Source: JAHTBL01 sp038532735
GTDB taxonomy: Bacteria > Pseudomonadota > Alphaproteobacteria > Rhodobacterales > Rhodobacteraceae
Reading direction: 5' to 3'
Assembly: GCA_038532735.1 (NCBI GenBank)
Contig: JBCBAC010000004.1
Coordinates: 62,001 to 126,000, forward strand
Length of the DNA stretch: 64,000 nt
The notes below the pieces were generated by a model. That model was given only the letters and a program-made list of their open reading frames with translations, made no database searches and was not told where the DNA came from. Of the stretch, positions 50,149 to 59,113 are shown piece by piece. Position numbers and translations under genes: made by a program. Each line of letters opens with the position of its first letter. Position 1 is the stretch's first letter.

Positions 50149-51807
50149 TTAGGCGGCCAAAGCCAGTTTATAGACGTGAATTTCGAAGGTCGGATGCATC
50201 TCGGCGCCGATCACGTTTTCCTTGTGATGCCGGTAGGTGGAGCGCCAATAAGGCTGCACCACGACGCCTTCATCGCGCATGATCGTCTGGATCTCCGCCA
50301 TCGTCTCGCGCCGCGTATCCGCATCGGCAATCGAGAGCGCTTTGTTCAATGCCGTATCGAAATCGGCATTGGCGAAAGCACTTTCATTCCACGCCTCGCC
50401 CGACCGATAAGCCAGCGCCAACACCTGCACGCCCAAGGGCCGCTGCGCCCAGTCGGTCGTCGAATAGGCATAGCCCGCCCAATCATTCCAGAAGGTCGAG
50501 CCGGGCAGGATCGTCCGTTTCACATTGAACCCCGCATCCCGCAGTTGCGCGGCCACAGCGTCCGACGTGTTCTTGCGCCAATCATCATCAATCGAAATCA
50601 GCTCATGCTCGAAATCGGCCATGCCGGCCTCTTGCATCAACTGCATCGCTTTGACCGGGTCATACTCCGCCGGACCAATATCGGCATATTCCGGGTGGAT
50701 CGGGCAGACATGGTGGTTCGCCGCCAGTGTGCCCTGATCCGCATAACCCAGCGTCAGGCAAACCTGATTGTCCACCGCCAGCGCCAAAGCCTGCCGCACG
50801 CGCTTGTCGGCATAAGGCTTCACACCATCCACCTCGGCTTGCTGATTGGGCCGGATCACCAGCGTATTTGCCGTCACGGCCTCGGTCTTCGTCCAGCCGA
50901 TCGCATCAAAAATCTCGATAAACTCACCCAGAGATTCGTAAATCATATCAACCTCTTCGGCATCCGCCGCCGCGAGGATGGAGGCCTGATTGGTCCCGTA
51001 ATCAATATATTCGATCCGGTCCAAGGCCGCCTCTCCGATGACGCCCTTGCCCCACCACGCATGATCCGTGTTCTTGACCAGCACGGCTTTGACCGACACT
51101 TCAAAGCTCTCGGGCAGATAGGGCCCTGTGCCAATCGGATTGCTCAGCGGATCGCCATCAAAGCTCTGATGCACCACCGGGGCAGGGTAGTCCGAGAACC
51201 CGGCAATCAGCGTGATATCGGGGGAGTTCAGCACCAGCTTGACCGTCTGCTCATCGACAACCGTGATCGCACCATCACGCGCCAGCCCGGTCTCCTCGTC
51301 AATCAGCGACGACATCCGGCTCGCCATCGAATTGCCCTCAACCGCCTTCTCGCACCAGCGCGCAATGTTGAACGCCACGTCCTCAGCGGTGAACGGATCG
51401 CCATTGTTCCACGTGACGCCCGGGCGCACATTCAGCGTATATTCGGTCGCGTCCTCATTCACCTCCCAGCTTTCCAGCAGAATGCCCCGGAAGGTGCCGT
51501 CCGAATTGTATTCGACGAGATATTCCAGCCAGCCCCGCGTGAAGTTCGACATCTGCGGCCAGTCAAACGTGCGCGGATCCTTCAGCGCCTTGACCGTGCT
51601 CTCAATGCGCAAAGTGCCCCCGTCCTGAGCTTGCGCGGCTGCCGGTGTCGGCATCACAGTGCCGAGCAGCCCGTAAGCCGCTGCCGCACTCACCCCAAGC
51701 GAGGTCGCACGGGTCAAGAACTCTCGGCGTGACAAGGTTCCTGCGTGAACCTCAGCCGCATATGCGCGCGCAGCCACATGAATATCAGACGTATTTCTGG
51801 AAAGCAT
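50149..51807 (-). CDS. Peptide/nickel-type ABC transporter substrate-binding protein, Tat exported, orphan
   Basis: 552-residue periplasmic solute-binding protein of the SBP_bac_5 family. Signal TLSRREFLTRATSLGVSAAAAYGLL (residues 24-48) is a good Tat signal, cleavage near PAAAQA. SBP_bac_5 segments: LLESWEVNEDATEYTLNVRPGVTWNNGDPFTAEDV, IGTGPYLPESFEVS and DKRVRQALALAVD. No permease or ATPase genes are adjacent (see findings). ATG 51807 is preceded by AGGATATCC, which lies in a 14-base palindrome (51809-51822). Confidence 0.9.
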   Translation of the reverse strand: MLSRNTSDIHVAARAYAAEVHAGTLSRREFLTRATSLGVSAAAAYGLLGTVMPTPAAAQAQDGGTLRIESTVKALKDPRTFDWPQMSNFTRGWLEYLVEYNSDGTFRGILLESWEVNEDATEYTLNVRPGVTWNNGDPFTAEDVAFNIARWCEKAVEGNSMASRMSSLIDEETGLARDGAITVVDEQTVKLVLNSPDITLIAGFSDYPAPVVHQSFDGDPLSNPIGTGPYLPESFEVSVKAVLVKNTDHAWWGKGVIGEAALDRIEYIDYGTNQASILAAADAEEVDMIYESLGEFIEIFDAIGWTKTEAVTANTLVIRPNQQAEVDGVKPYADKRVRQALALAVDNQVCLTLGYADQGTLAANHHVCPIHPEYADIGPAEYDPVKAMQLMQEAGMADFEHELISIDDDWRKNTSDAVAAQLRDAGFNVKRTILPGSTFWNDWAGYAYSTTDWAQRPLGVQVLALAYRSGEAWNESAFANADFDTALNKALSIADADTRRETMAEIQTIMRDEGVVVQPYWRSTYRHHKENVIGAEMHPTFEIHVYKLALAA

Positions 51808-52011
51808 GATAGGATATCCTATTGCAGATAAAGGGAAAATTCAGTCTCGTGCCCGTTGGTGCATAGCCGCTCTAACCCTGTGGTGAGCAATCGGGCAATG
51901 TCCCAAGTAAGCCAGACCCGCCCCCAGGTTGCAACCGAACATGCCCTGATGGGCTTTCATCTTTGCAAAAATATTCCCGCCGGAGGCAAAAATGATAAAA
52001 AAGAATGCGCG

Positions 52012-52320
52012 TCAGCGCGCCGCTTTTTCCGCGATCCCGCTGGTGCCTTCGCGCCGCTCCAGCTCGGCCAGAACATCGGCCAGATCGACATCCCGCGCCC
52101 GCAGCATCACCAGCAGATGATACAGCACATCCGCCGCCTCCGCCGTCAGTGCATCACGGTCGCCCTTCACCGCCTCGATGATGGCCTCAACCGCTTCCTC
52201 ACCGAATTTCTCCGCGCATTTCTCCGGCCCCTTGGACAGCAGCTTCGCCGTCCAACTGTCGTCCCCGCCCTCTGCCGCGCGCGCAGCAATGGTGGCGCTC
52301 AGCCGTTCCAGAACGCTCAT
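52012..52320 (-). CDS. hisE: Phosphoribosyl-ATP diphosphatase
   Basis: 102-residue MazG-like enzyme, second step of histidine biosynthesis. Motifs: WTAKLLSKGPEKCAEKFGEEAVEAIIEA with the metal-binding EExxE and later ALTAEAADVLYHLLVML. Its start overlaps the hisF stop by four bases. Last gene of hisBHAFE. Intergenic region 51808-52011 upstream of it in the window holds only a palindrome and nothing else clear. Confidence 0.95.
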   Translation of the reverse strand: MSVLERLSATIAARAAEGGDDSWTAKLLSKGPEKCAEKFGEEAVEAIIEAVKGDRDALTAEAADVLYHLLVMLRARDVDLADVLAELERREGTSGIAEKAAR

Positions 52321-53078
52321 GACAACCTCATCGGAATGCCCGCCGCAGCCATATGTTCCTTGGCCTCGCGGATCGTGTAGTCCCCAAAATGGAAGATCGA
52401 GGCTGCCAGCACCGCGCTGGCCCCCCCCTCGGTCACGCCTTCCACCAGATGATCCAGCGTGCCAACCCCGCCCGAGGCGATCACCGGCACCGAAACCGCA
52501 TCCGAGATCGCCCGCGTCAGCGGCAGGTTAAACCCCGCCCGCGTCCCGTCCCGATCCATGGAGGTCAGCAGGATCTCTCCCGCGCCTTTCGCCACTACGG
52601 TCTTGGCGAATTCTACCGCATCGATTCCGGTCTCGCGCCGCCCGCCATGGGTGAAGATCTCCCACTTACCGGGGCTGACCGTTTTCGCGTCAATCGCCAC
52701 GACGATGCACTGCGACCCGAACCGGTCCGCCGCCCGCGCCACTACATCCGGGTCCGCCACAGCGGCCGAGTTGAACGACACCTTGTCCGCCCCCGCCAAC
52801 AGCAGATCGCGCACATCCTCGGGCGTCCGCACGCCGCCGCCAATGGTCAGCGGCATGAAGCATTGCTCCGCCGTGCGGGTTGCCAGATCAAACATCGTTC
52901 CCCGGTTCTCATGCGTTGCGTGAATGTCCAGAAAACACAGCTCATCCGCACCCGCCGCGTCATAGGCTTTGGCACTTTCCACCGGGTCACCAGCGTCGAT
53001 CAGATCGACGAAGTTCACGCCTTTGACAACGCGCCCGTCAGCGACGTCCAGACAAGGAATGATGCGGGTCTTCAACAT
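52317..53078 (-). CDS. hisF: Imidazole glycerol phosphate synthase cyclase subunit
   Basis: 253-residue TIM barrel; ammonia made by HisH is used here to make imidazole glycerol phosphate and AICAR. Catalytic Asp11 lies in IPCLDVADGRVVKG, with the second Asp in LLTSMDRDGTRAG and the phosphate-binding loop VIASGGVG. It lies 17 bases after hisA and overlaps hisE. Confidence 0.97.
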   Translation of the reverse strand: MLKTRIIPCLDVADGRVVKGVNFVDLIDAGDPVESAKAYDAAGADELCFLDIHATHENRGTMFDLATRTAEQCFMPLTIGGGVRTPEDVRDLLLAGADKVSFNSAAVADPDVVARAADRFGSQCIVVAIDAKTVSPGKWEIFTHGGRRETGIDAVEFAKTVVAKGAGEILLTSMDRDGTRAGFNLPLTRAISDAVSVPVIASGGVGTLDHLVEGVTEGGASAVLAASIFHFGDYTIREAKEHMAAAGIPMRLS

Positions 53079-53095
53079 GGGGCTGTCATAGGCGC

Positions 53096-53815
53096 TCAGG
53101 CCAGCGCGGCCAAGGCCTCTTTCAAATCCAGCGCGCCGTCATAGAGCGCGCGCCCCGAAATCGCGCCGTTCAAATCGGCCCCGCAATCGCGCAACGCCAC
53201 GATATCGTCCAACGACGACACCCCGCCCGACGCGATCACCGGAATGGAGACCGCCCGCGCCAAAGCCGCCGTCGCCTCCACATTCGGGCCCTTCATCGCG
53301 CCATCACGGTTGATGTCGGTATAGATGATCGCCGCGATGCCCGCGTCCTCGAACCGGCGCGCCAGATCGGTGACCTCCTGATCGGTCTCCTCCGCCCAGC
53401 CGCGGGTCGCGACCATCCCGTTGCGCGCATCCAAGCCCACGGCCACCTTGCCTGGAAACGCCGCAGCCGCCTCGCGCACCAGATCGGGGTTCTCAACCGC
53501 GACCGTCCCCAGGATCACCCGCGCCAGCCCCTTGTCGATCCAACGCTCAATCGTTGCCATATCGCGAATACCGCCGCCCAATTGCGCCGGCACTTTCGTG
53601 CGCTCCAAAATCGCCTCAACAGGCGCGGCATTCACCGGCTCGCCTGCAAAAGCCCCGTTCAGATCAACTAGATGCAACCATTCGCACCCGGCCTCAACAA
53701 AGGCCATCGCCTGCGCGGCAGGGTCGTCATTAAAGACCGTTGCCTGATCCATCTCGCCCTTCACAAGGCGCACGGCTTGCCCGTCTTTAAGGTCAATCGC
53801 AGGGTAGAGGATCAT
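53096..53815 (-). CDS. hisA: ProFAR isomerase (HisA)
   Basis: 239-residue TIM barrel isomerase that opens ProFAR to PRFAR. Catalytic Asp8 in MILYPAIDLKDGQAVRLVKG, the other Asp in IYTDINRDGAMKG, and IPVIASGGVSSLDD. I chose ATG 53815 (MILYPAIDL); an upstream in-frame extension has no family match. Upstream is the antisense DUF2147 gene. Confidence 0.97.
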   Translation of the reverse strand: MILYPAIDLKDGQAVRLVKGEMDQATVFNDDPAAQAMAFVEAGCEWLHLVDLNGAFAGEPVNAAPVEAILERTKVPAQLGGGIRDMATIERWIDKGLARVILGTVAVENPDLVREAAAAFPGKVAVGLDARNGMVATRGWAEETDQEVTDLARRFEDAGIAAIIYTDINRDGAMKGPNVEATAALARAVSIPVIASGGVSSLDDIVALRDCGADLNGAISGRALYDGALDLKEALAALA

Positions 53816-53951
53816 TGCGCAGGGCTCCATTTTCAGCGTCGCGCACCCTATGCCACGACAAAAGGGCATATGCAAAGCGACCCTACGTTAGACTTGATCG
53901 GGCAGGGGCCTTGGCGCTTTGATCGCAAAAAACGTCTAGGGAGGACACCAC

Positions 53952-54338
53952 ATGAAACGCTTGACACTTATCGCCGCCGCCTGCCTTCTGGCCGGGGCCG
54001 CTTCCGCCGACCCGGTCGCGGGGACCTGGAAAACCCAGCCCGGCGATGACGGCGCTTACGGCCATATCTCCGTCGCACCCTGCGGCTCCGCCATCTGCGG
54101 CACGATCGCCAAAGCGTTCAACGCGTCCGGTCAGGAAATCGCCTCCGACAATATCGGTCGTCAGATGATCTGGGATATGAAAGCCAAGGGCGGCGGTGCC
54201 TATTCCGGCGGCAAGATTTGGGCCCCGGATCGCGACAAGACCTATAACTCGAAGATGAGCCTCTCCGGCAATTCACTGAAGGTCGAAGGCTGCGTTCTGG
54301 GCATTTGCCGCGGCCAGACTTGGACCCGCGTCAACTAA
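53952..54338 (+). CDS. DUF2147 family secreted protein, antisense inside his cluster
   Basis: 128-residue exported protein: signal MKRLTLIAAACLLAGAASA, then the DUF2147 fold (DPVAGTWKTQPGDDGAYGHISVAPCGSAICGTI, MIWDMKAKGGGAYSGGKIWAPDRDKTYNSKM, VEGCVLGICRGQTWTRV). Two cysteine pairs may form disulphides. GGGAGGA precedes the ATG. It lies opposite hisA and hisH, overlapping the end of hisH by four bases. Confidence 0.93.
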   Translation: MKRLTLIAAACLLAGAASADPVAGTWKTQPGDDGAYGHISVAPCGSAICGTIAKAFNASGQEIASDNIGRQMIWDMKAKGGGAYSGGKIWAPDRDKTYNSKMSLSGNSLKVEGCVLGICRGQTWTRVN

Positions 54339-54973
54339 GGCGTCCAGCGCAAGAAATTTGCAATCATCCGGAGGCCAGCCTCTTGGCTTTTCTCCGGGTG
54401 AAACTGCAACCCAATCATGTTCTGCGCAGCCACGATGGCAGTGACATCGCCGCCATAATCCACATGCGCCAATCTGCTTGAGCTTTGCTCCACAACCATA
54501 TGATAAGAGTGGACAAAATAGGCGTGATCGCCTGTCTCAACGCCGTCTAAAACGGGATGCTGAGCCTCAAGTACCAGATTGTTCCAGCCCATATGCGGCA
54601 CTTTCAGCCTGGCGTCTGAGGGCATGATCTTCACCACCTCCCCATCTACCCAGCCAAAGCCGTCTGTATCACGATATTCGCGACCGACAGTCGCCATCAT
54701 CTGCATCCCCACGCAGATACCCATGAAGGGTTTGGCCTGCTCAAGAGCCCCCTCGCGGATCGCTTCAAACAGCCCGTCCCGCGTCATCAGCGCATCCTTG
54801 CAGGCCGGAAACGCGCCGTCCCCAGGCAGCACAATCCGGTCCGCGCGCGCGACATCCTCGGGCTTGTCGGTGACGACCACCTCACCACCGCCCACCTCAG
54901 ACGCCATCCGCTGAAATGCCTTCTCAGCCGAGTGCAAATTGCCGCTGTCATAGTCAATCAGAACGGTCAGCAC
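54335..54973 (-). CDS. hisH: Imidazole glycerol phosphate synthase glutaminase subunit
   Basis: 212-residue class I glutamine amidotransferase giving ammonia to HisF. Catalytic Cys in GICVGMQM (nucleophile elbow, about 86) and the His-Glu pair near FHPEKSQ. VLIDYDSGNLHSAEKAF is the family's N-terminus. Three bases after hisB. Confidence 0.97.
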   Translation of the reverse strand: MLTVLIDYDSGNLHSAEKAFQRMASEVGGGEVVVTDKPEDVARADRIVLPGDGAFPACKDALMTRDGLFEAIREGALEQAKPFMGICVGMQMMATVGREYRDTDGFGWVDGEVVKIMPSDARLKVPHMGWNNLVLEAQHPVLDGVETGDHAYFVHSYHMVVEQSSSRLAHVDYGGDVTAIVAAQNMIGLQFHPEKSQEAGLRMIANFLRWTP

Positions 54974-54976
54974 CGC

Positions 54977-55564
54977 TTACAAAGCCCCTTTGGTCGACGG
55001 GATCGCATCCGCCTTACGCGGGTCCGTCTCCAACGCGTCGCGCAGCGCGCGGGCGACCGCCTTAAACGCCGCCTCCGAGATGTGGTGGCTGTTAATCCCG
55101 TGGATCTGATCCACATGCAGTGTGATCCCGCCATGGGTCGCAAACGCCTGAAAGAACTCGCGCACCAGCTCGGTATCAAAAGTGCCGATCTTCGCCGTTG
55201 GCATCTCGACATTCCACACGAGGAAAGGCCGCGCCGACAGATCCAAAGCCGCGCGCACCAAAGCGTCATCCATGGGCAAAAGACACGCGCCATAGCGCAC
55301 GATCCCGCGCTTGTCGCCCAGGGCCTCAGCCAAAGCCTGACCCAGCGCGATCCCGGTATCTTCCACCGTGTGGTGGTCATCAATATGCAGATCGCCCTTG
55401 GCGCGCACTGTCATGTCCATCAGCGAATGCCGCGCCAGTTGGTCCAGCATATGATCGAAGAACCCGACTCCCGTCTGGTTGTCATAAGTCCCTGTGCCGT
55501 CAAGATTAATCTCAACGGTGATCTGGGTTTCCGCCGTATCGCGGCTGACGCTCGCTGTCCGCAT
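54977..55564 (-). CDS. hisB: Imidazoleglycerol-phosphate dehydratase
   Basis: 195-residue manganese enzyme, single-function form. Metal-binding motifs FFDHMLDQLARHS, IDDHHTVEDTGIALGQAL and HHISEAAFKAVARAL are intact. First gene of the hisBHAFE cluster on the minus strand. Divergent from otnK across 156 bases. Confidence 0.97.
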   Translation of the reverse strand: MRTASVSRDTAETQITVEINLDGTGTYDNQTGVGFFDHMLDQLARHSLMDMTVRAKGDLHIDDHHTVEDTGIALGQALAEALGDKRGIVRYGACLLPMDDALVRAALDLSARPFLVWNVEMPTAKIGTFDTELVREFFQAFATHGGITLHVDQIHGINSHHISEAAFKAVARALRDALETDPRKADAIPSTKGAL

Positions 55565-55720
55565 ATCCGCTCTCCTTTGGCGGCCTTATACGCAGGGCAT
55601 CGCGCGCAGAAAAGCGGCGAATTTTCCAACGCAAACCGCCTGTTACCGATTTACCCGCTCAATTCGGGGCTACCCTTTAGCGCAAACACACGGCAAGGTG
55701 CGCCCAAGGGAGAGACGACC

Positions 55721-56968
55721 ATGACCATCCGCCTTGGCTGCATCGCCGACGACTTTACCGGCGCCACCGATCTAGCCGGGCTGTTGGCCCGCTCTGGCCT
55801 GCCCGTGTCGCTGCGCATCGGCACGCCGCAGAGCACCGAAGACCTCGCCCCGTTCGAGGTCATCGCCCTCAAGATCCGCACCAACCCTGTCGAGGACGCT
55901 GTGACCCAAGCGCTCCAAGCGCTCGACTGGCTGAGGGCAGGGGGCGCGACCCAGATTTTCTGGAAATACTGCTCCACCTTTGACAGCACGGCTGAGGGCA
56001 ATATCGGCCCCGTCGCCGAGGCTCTCATGCAAGCTCTCAACACCGATCAAACGATATATTGTCCCGCTTTTCCTGAAAACGGGCGCAGCATCTTCATGGG
56101 CAACCTCTTTGTAGGCGAACTGCCCCTTTCTGAGAGCCCCATGAAAGATCACCCGCTCACCCCCATGCGTGACAGCAACCTGATGCGCCTGCTCACCCCA
56201 CAAGTAACGAAACCAGTAGGCCTCGCCAACCGCCTCACCGTTGCCGCTGGCGCGCAAACCCTGCGCGACCGTCTGGCCGCTCTCAAAGCCCAAGGCGTCG
56301 CCCATGTCGTCACCGATGCCGTCGCCAATGACGACCTGCACATCATCGCCGAGGCTTGCCGCGAGATGCCATTTCTCACCGGCGGAAGCGCCGTCGCCAT
56401 GCCGCTCCCCGCGCTTTTCCAACAAGACGGAACGCTCCAAAACGCCGCCCCTTTCAAAGCGCCTGAGATCGACGACACCCCCATCATCCTCTCCGGCTCA
56501 TGCTCCGCCATGACCAACGCCCAAGTCGCTGCATTTAAGGGCGAAAAGCATCACCTTGACCCGCTGGACATCGCTGAGAATGGCCCCCAAGCCGCGCTCG
56601 ACTGGCTCCACCAGCAGCCAACCAGCGCCCCCAAACTCCTTTACGCCACCGCCGATCCCGCCTCGGTCAAAGCCGCCCAAGCCAAGCTCGGTACCGCCGC
56701 AGCAGGCAAGCTCATCGAAGACACCCTCGCCACCCTCGCGCAAGAAGCCCTCGAAACCGGCCACCGCCGCTTCATCGTCGCGGGTGGAGAAACTTCCGGC
56801 GCAGTCACCCAAGCGCTCAACGTCACCCGCCTCGCCATCGGACCCGAGATCGCCCCCGGCGTCCCCTGGACCTTCGCCACCAGCGCAGGCCACCCCATCT
56901 CGCTGACGCTCAAATCCGGCAATTTCGGCGCGGAAACCTTCTTCCAAGACGCTCTGGAGGCCCTATGA
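55721..56968 (+). CDS. otnK: 3-oxo-tetronate kinase
   Basis: 415-residue four-carbon acid sugar kinase (formerly DUF1537), which phosphorylates 3-oxo-tetronate at O4. N-terminal domain starts with LGCIADDFTGATDLAGLL; the middle has KYCSTFDSTAEGNIG and CPAFPENGRSIF; the C-terminal ATP-binding domain has IVAGGETSGAV and the end LKSGNFG. AAGGGAGA precedes ATG 55721. First of otnK-otnC-otnI. Confidence 0.93.
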   Translation: MTIRLGCIADDFTGATDLAGLLARSGLPVSLRIGTPQSTEDLAPFEVIALKIRTNPVEDAVTQALQALDWLRAGGATQIFWKYCSTFDSTAEGNIGPVAEALMQALNTDQTIYCPAFPENGRSIFMGNLFVGELPLSESPMKDHPLTPMRDSNLMRLLTPQVTKPVGLANRLTVAAGAQTLRDRLAALKAQGVAHVVTDAVANDDLHIIAEACREMPFLTGGSAVAMPLPALFQQDGTLQNAAPFKAPEIDDTPIILSGSCSAMTNAQVAAFKGEKHHLDPLDIAENGPQAALDWLHQQPTSAPKLLYATADPASVKAAQAKLGTAAAGKLIEDTLATLAQEALETGHRRFIVAGGETSGAVTQALNVTRLAIGPEIAPGVPWTFATSAGHPISLTLKSGNFGAETFFQDALEAL

Positions 56969-57627
56969 CCGCCGACACAAAAGCCGACAACAAGCTGCGC
57001 GAAGATATCTGCATCCTCGCCAAATCCATGTTTGATCGCGGCCTCACGATGGGCAGCTCCGGCAACATCTCCGCCCGTATGTCCGATGGCCGCCTGCTGG
57101 TCACGCCCACCGGCTCTTGCTTCGGCCGCCTTGATCCTGGCAGGCTTTCGGTCCTCGACAACGGCCAGCACACCGAGGGCGACGCGCCCACGAAAGAGGT
57201 CCCGCTCCACACCGCCTTCTATGACACCCGTGGTGGCAAAACCGGAGCCGTCGTGCATCTGCATTCCTGCCACGCCACAGCGCTCTCCACGCTGCCCGAC
57301 ACCGATCCCGACAACATGCTGCCGCCGATCACCGCCTACGGCATCATGCGGCTCGGAAAGGTGAAGCTGCTGCCCTATTTCATGCCGGGTGACCCCGCGA
57401 TGGGGCAGGCGGTGCGCGGCCTCGCGGGCAAGCGCGCAGCCGTCGTTCTGGCCCATCACGGCCCCGTCGTCGCGGGCAAGGACGTTGAGGCCGCCTGCTA
57501 CGCCATGGAAGAGCTGGAAGAGACTGCCAAGCTCACCCTCATGACGCGCGGCCTGTCCCCTAACATGCTAAACCAAGCCCAAATTCAAGGGCTTGTGCGC
57601 AACTTCAATGTCGAGTGGGAGGATTAA
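56965..57627 (+). CDS. otnC: 3-oxo-tetronate 4-phosphate decarboxylase (class II aldolase fold)
   Basis: 220-residue class II aldolase/adducin family enzyme; decarboxylates 3-oxo-tetronate 4-phosphate to dihydroxyacetone phosphate. Visible: GSSGNISARMSDG, LVTPTGSCFGRLDP and the zinc-binding VVHLHSCHATALS (histidines near 93-98), then LAHHGPVVAGKDVEAA. Four-base overlap with otnK. Confidence 0.93.
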   Translation: MTADTKADNKLREDICILAKSMFDRGLTMGSSGNISARMSDGRLLVTPTGSCFGRLDPGRLSVLDNGQHTEGDAPTKEVPLHTAFYDTRGGKTGAVVHLHSCHATALSTLPDTDPDNMLPPITAYGIMRLGKVKLLPYFMPGDPAMGQAVRGLAGKRAAVVLAHHGPVVAGKDVEAACYAMEELEETAKLTLMTRGLSPNMLNQAQIQGLVRNFNVEWED

Positions 57628-57628
57628 G

Positions 57629-58381
57629 ATGCCCAAATTCTCCGCCAATCTCGGGTTTTTGTGGACCGAACTCAGCCTGCCAGACGCCATCCGCGCCGCC
57701 CATAAAGCCGGCTTTGACGCCGTCGAATGTCACTGGCCATACGACACCGACCCCGCCGCGATTGATGCCGCCTTGGAAGAAACCGGCTTGACCATGCTGG
57801 GCCTGAACACATCGCGCGGCGCAACAGGCGAAAACGGCCTCTCCGCGCTGCCACTTCGTGAAACCGATGCCCGCGCCGCGATTGATCAGGCCATCGCTTA
57901 CGCCCTCCGCATCGGCACGCCAAACATCCACGTCATGGCCGGTTTCGCGAAAGGCCCCCAGGCCGAAGCGACCTTCAAAGCGAACCTGCAATACGCCTGT
58001 ATGCAAGCCGCGCCGCACGGCATGACAATCCTGATCGAGCCGCTGAACCACTACGACGCGCCGGGCTACTTCCTGCGCACCAGCGCGCAAGCGAAAACGA
58101 TTATCGAGGCGGTAGGCGCCCCCAATCTCAAACTAATGTTCGACTGCTATCATCTGCAGATCATGGAAGGCGACATCACCCGCCGCATCACCGATTTGAT
58201 GTCGATCATCGGCCATATCCAGATCGCCTCCGTCCCTGACCGGGCCGAGCCGGATCATGGCGAGTTGGACCATCAGCACCTTTTCGCCCATCTCGATGCC
58301 CTCGGTTATGACCGTCCCATTGGCGCTGAATACAAACCGCAAACCACAACAGATGCTGGTCTCGACTGGCTCCTGCGCTAA
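57629..58381 (+). CDS. otnI: 2-oxo-tetronate isomerase (hydroxypyruvate isomerase family)
   Basis: 250-residue TIM-barrel isomerase converting 2-oxo-tetronate to the 3-oxo isomer. Metal-binding residues: Glu in LIEPLNHYDAPGYF, Asp-His in MFDCYHLQIMEGD, HIQIASVPDRAEPDHGELDH and Glu in GAEYKPQT. ATG 57629 lies one base after the otnC stop, so it is the third gene of the operon. Confidence 0.93.
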   Translation: MPKFSANLGFLWTELSLPDAIRAAHKAGFDAVECHWPYDTDPAAIDAALEETGLTMLGLNTSRGATGENGLSALPLRETDARAAIDQAIAYALRIGTPNIHVMAGFAKGPQAEATFKANLQYACMQAAPHGMTILIEPLNHYDAPGYFLRTSAQAKTIIEAVGAPNLKLMFDCYHLQIMEGDITRRITDLMSIIGHIQIASVPDRAEPDHGELDHQHLFAHLDALGYDRPIGAEYKPQTTTDAGLDWLLR

Positions 58382-58411
58382 CCCTTCGCTTTTTCCAAAT
58401 ATCCTGGGGGT

Positions 58412-58430
58412 CTGGGGGTGAAACCCCCAG
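58412..58430. terminator. Hairpin after otn operon
   Basis: Arms CTGGGGG (58412-58418) and CCCCCAG (58424-58430) with loop TGAAA, 31 bases after the otnI stop. The preceding AAATATCCTGGGGG stretch is a frequent 3' flank in Rhodobacterales (from memory), so it may be both repeat and terminator. Confidence 0.6.
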
Positions 58431-58541
58431 CGTGGCGACGCGCTATAGCGCGGCGCAACACCTCAAGGGAAACCGAAAACCCGCATCTGATGATGTCTTT
58501 CGGACAGGCATCCCACGCGCAGCGCCCAAGCAGCGCGCATC

Positions 58542-58575
58542 AAAAAAGGCCACCCGTTTCCGGATGGCCTTTTTT
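58542..58575 (-). terminator. Intrinsic terminator of tRNA-Gly
   Basis: Arms AAAAAAGGCCACCCG and CGGATGGCCTTTTTT pair at 14 of 15 positions around TTTC, directly after the tRNA 3' end on the minus strand, with a T-run on both strands. Confidence 0.9.
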
Positions 58576-58578
58576 GAT

Positions 58579-58653
58579 TGGAGCGGGCGAGGCGATTCGA
58601 ACGCCCGACCCTAACCTTGGCAAGGTTATGCTCTACCCCTGAGCTACGCCCGC
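58579..58653 (-). tRNA. tRNA-Gly (GCC)
   Basis: 75 bases with encoded CCA (58579-58581). Acceptor stem GCGGGCG/CGCCCGC, D-arm GCTC...GAGC, anticodon loop TTGCCAA (anticodon GCC), T-arm with GGTTCGAATC-like loop (GCGTTCGAATCGC). The stretch 58382-58726 has no protein gene. Confidence 0.97.
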
Positions 58654-58726
58654 TTCCTTGGGTAGGGCGGATTTATAAACTGCGGCCGGTCCCTGCAAGG
58701 GAAAAATTCACCAAATCGGCAAAAAA

Positions 58727-59113
58727 TCACAAAACATGAAGCGCGATCAGCATCAGCGCTGCCACGCCGATCATCGCGGTCGTCAGCAACATGCCCAGCA
58801 CCCGCAAATTCATCACTGGCGGGCTGGCCGAAAACCCGTAGGCATGCAGCACCCGGCCCAAAAGGAGGGTCATCCCCAGCGCATGCACCACGATCCTTGG
58901 CGCATCCTGCGCCTCAATCAGTGCAAGCAGGATCAACCCGATCGGCGCATATTCCGCGCAATTGGCCTGCGCGCGCATACGTTTGAGCAAGCTCTTGTCG
59001 CCCGCATCGCCCAGCCCGATCCGGTGTCCACGCCGATAAAGGATCACGCGGAACGACAGCACCAGAAAAACCAGTGCGATCAGCCCCGCGTAAAGCCCGG
59101 TCAGCGCCAGCAT
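58727..59113 (-). CDS. MAPEG-family membrane protein
   Basis: 128-residue protein with four hydrophobic helices (about 3-23, 58-70, 77-95 and 105-127). RAQANCAEYAPIGLILLALIE fits the MAPEG signature (RxQxNxxEYxP), and the LLLGRVLHAYGFSA motif follows. Family members are glutathione S-transferases or peroxidases, and bacterial relatives are mostly uncharacterised. Immediately upstream is pyc, whose stop is one base after this gene's start in the minus direction. Confidence 0.88.
   Translation of the reverse strand: MLALTGLYAGLIALVFLVLSFRVILYRRGHRIGLGDAGDKSLLKRMRAQANCAEYAPIGLILLALIEAQDAPRIVVHALGMTLLLGRVLHAYGFSASPPVMNLRVLGMLLTTAMIGVAALMLIALHVL

Noticed and set aside
51809..51822. 14-base palindrome ATAGGATATCCTAT at the start of the orphan binding protein gene
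   Set aside because: It overlaps the ribosome site, so AGGA is explained by translation. A regulator site is possible but nothing more supports it.
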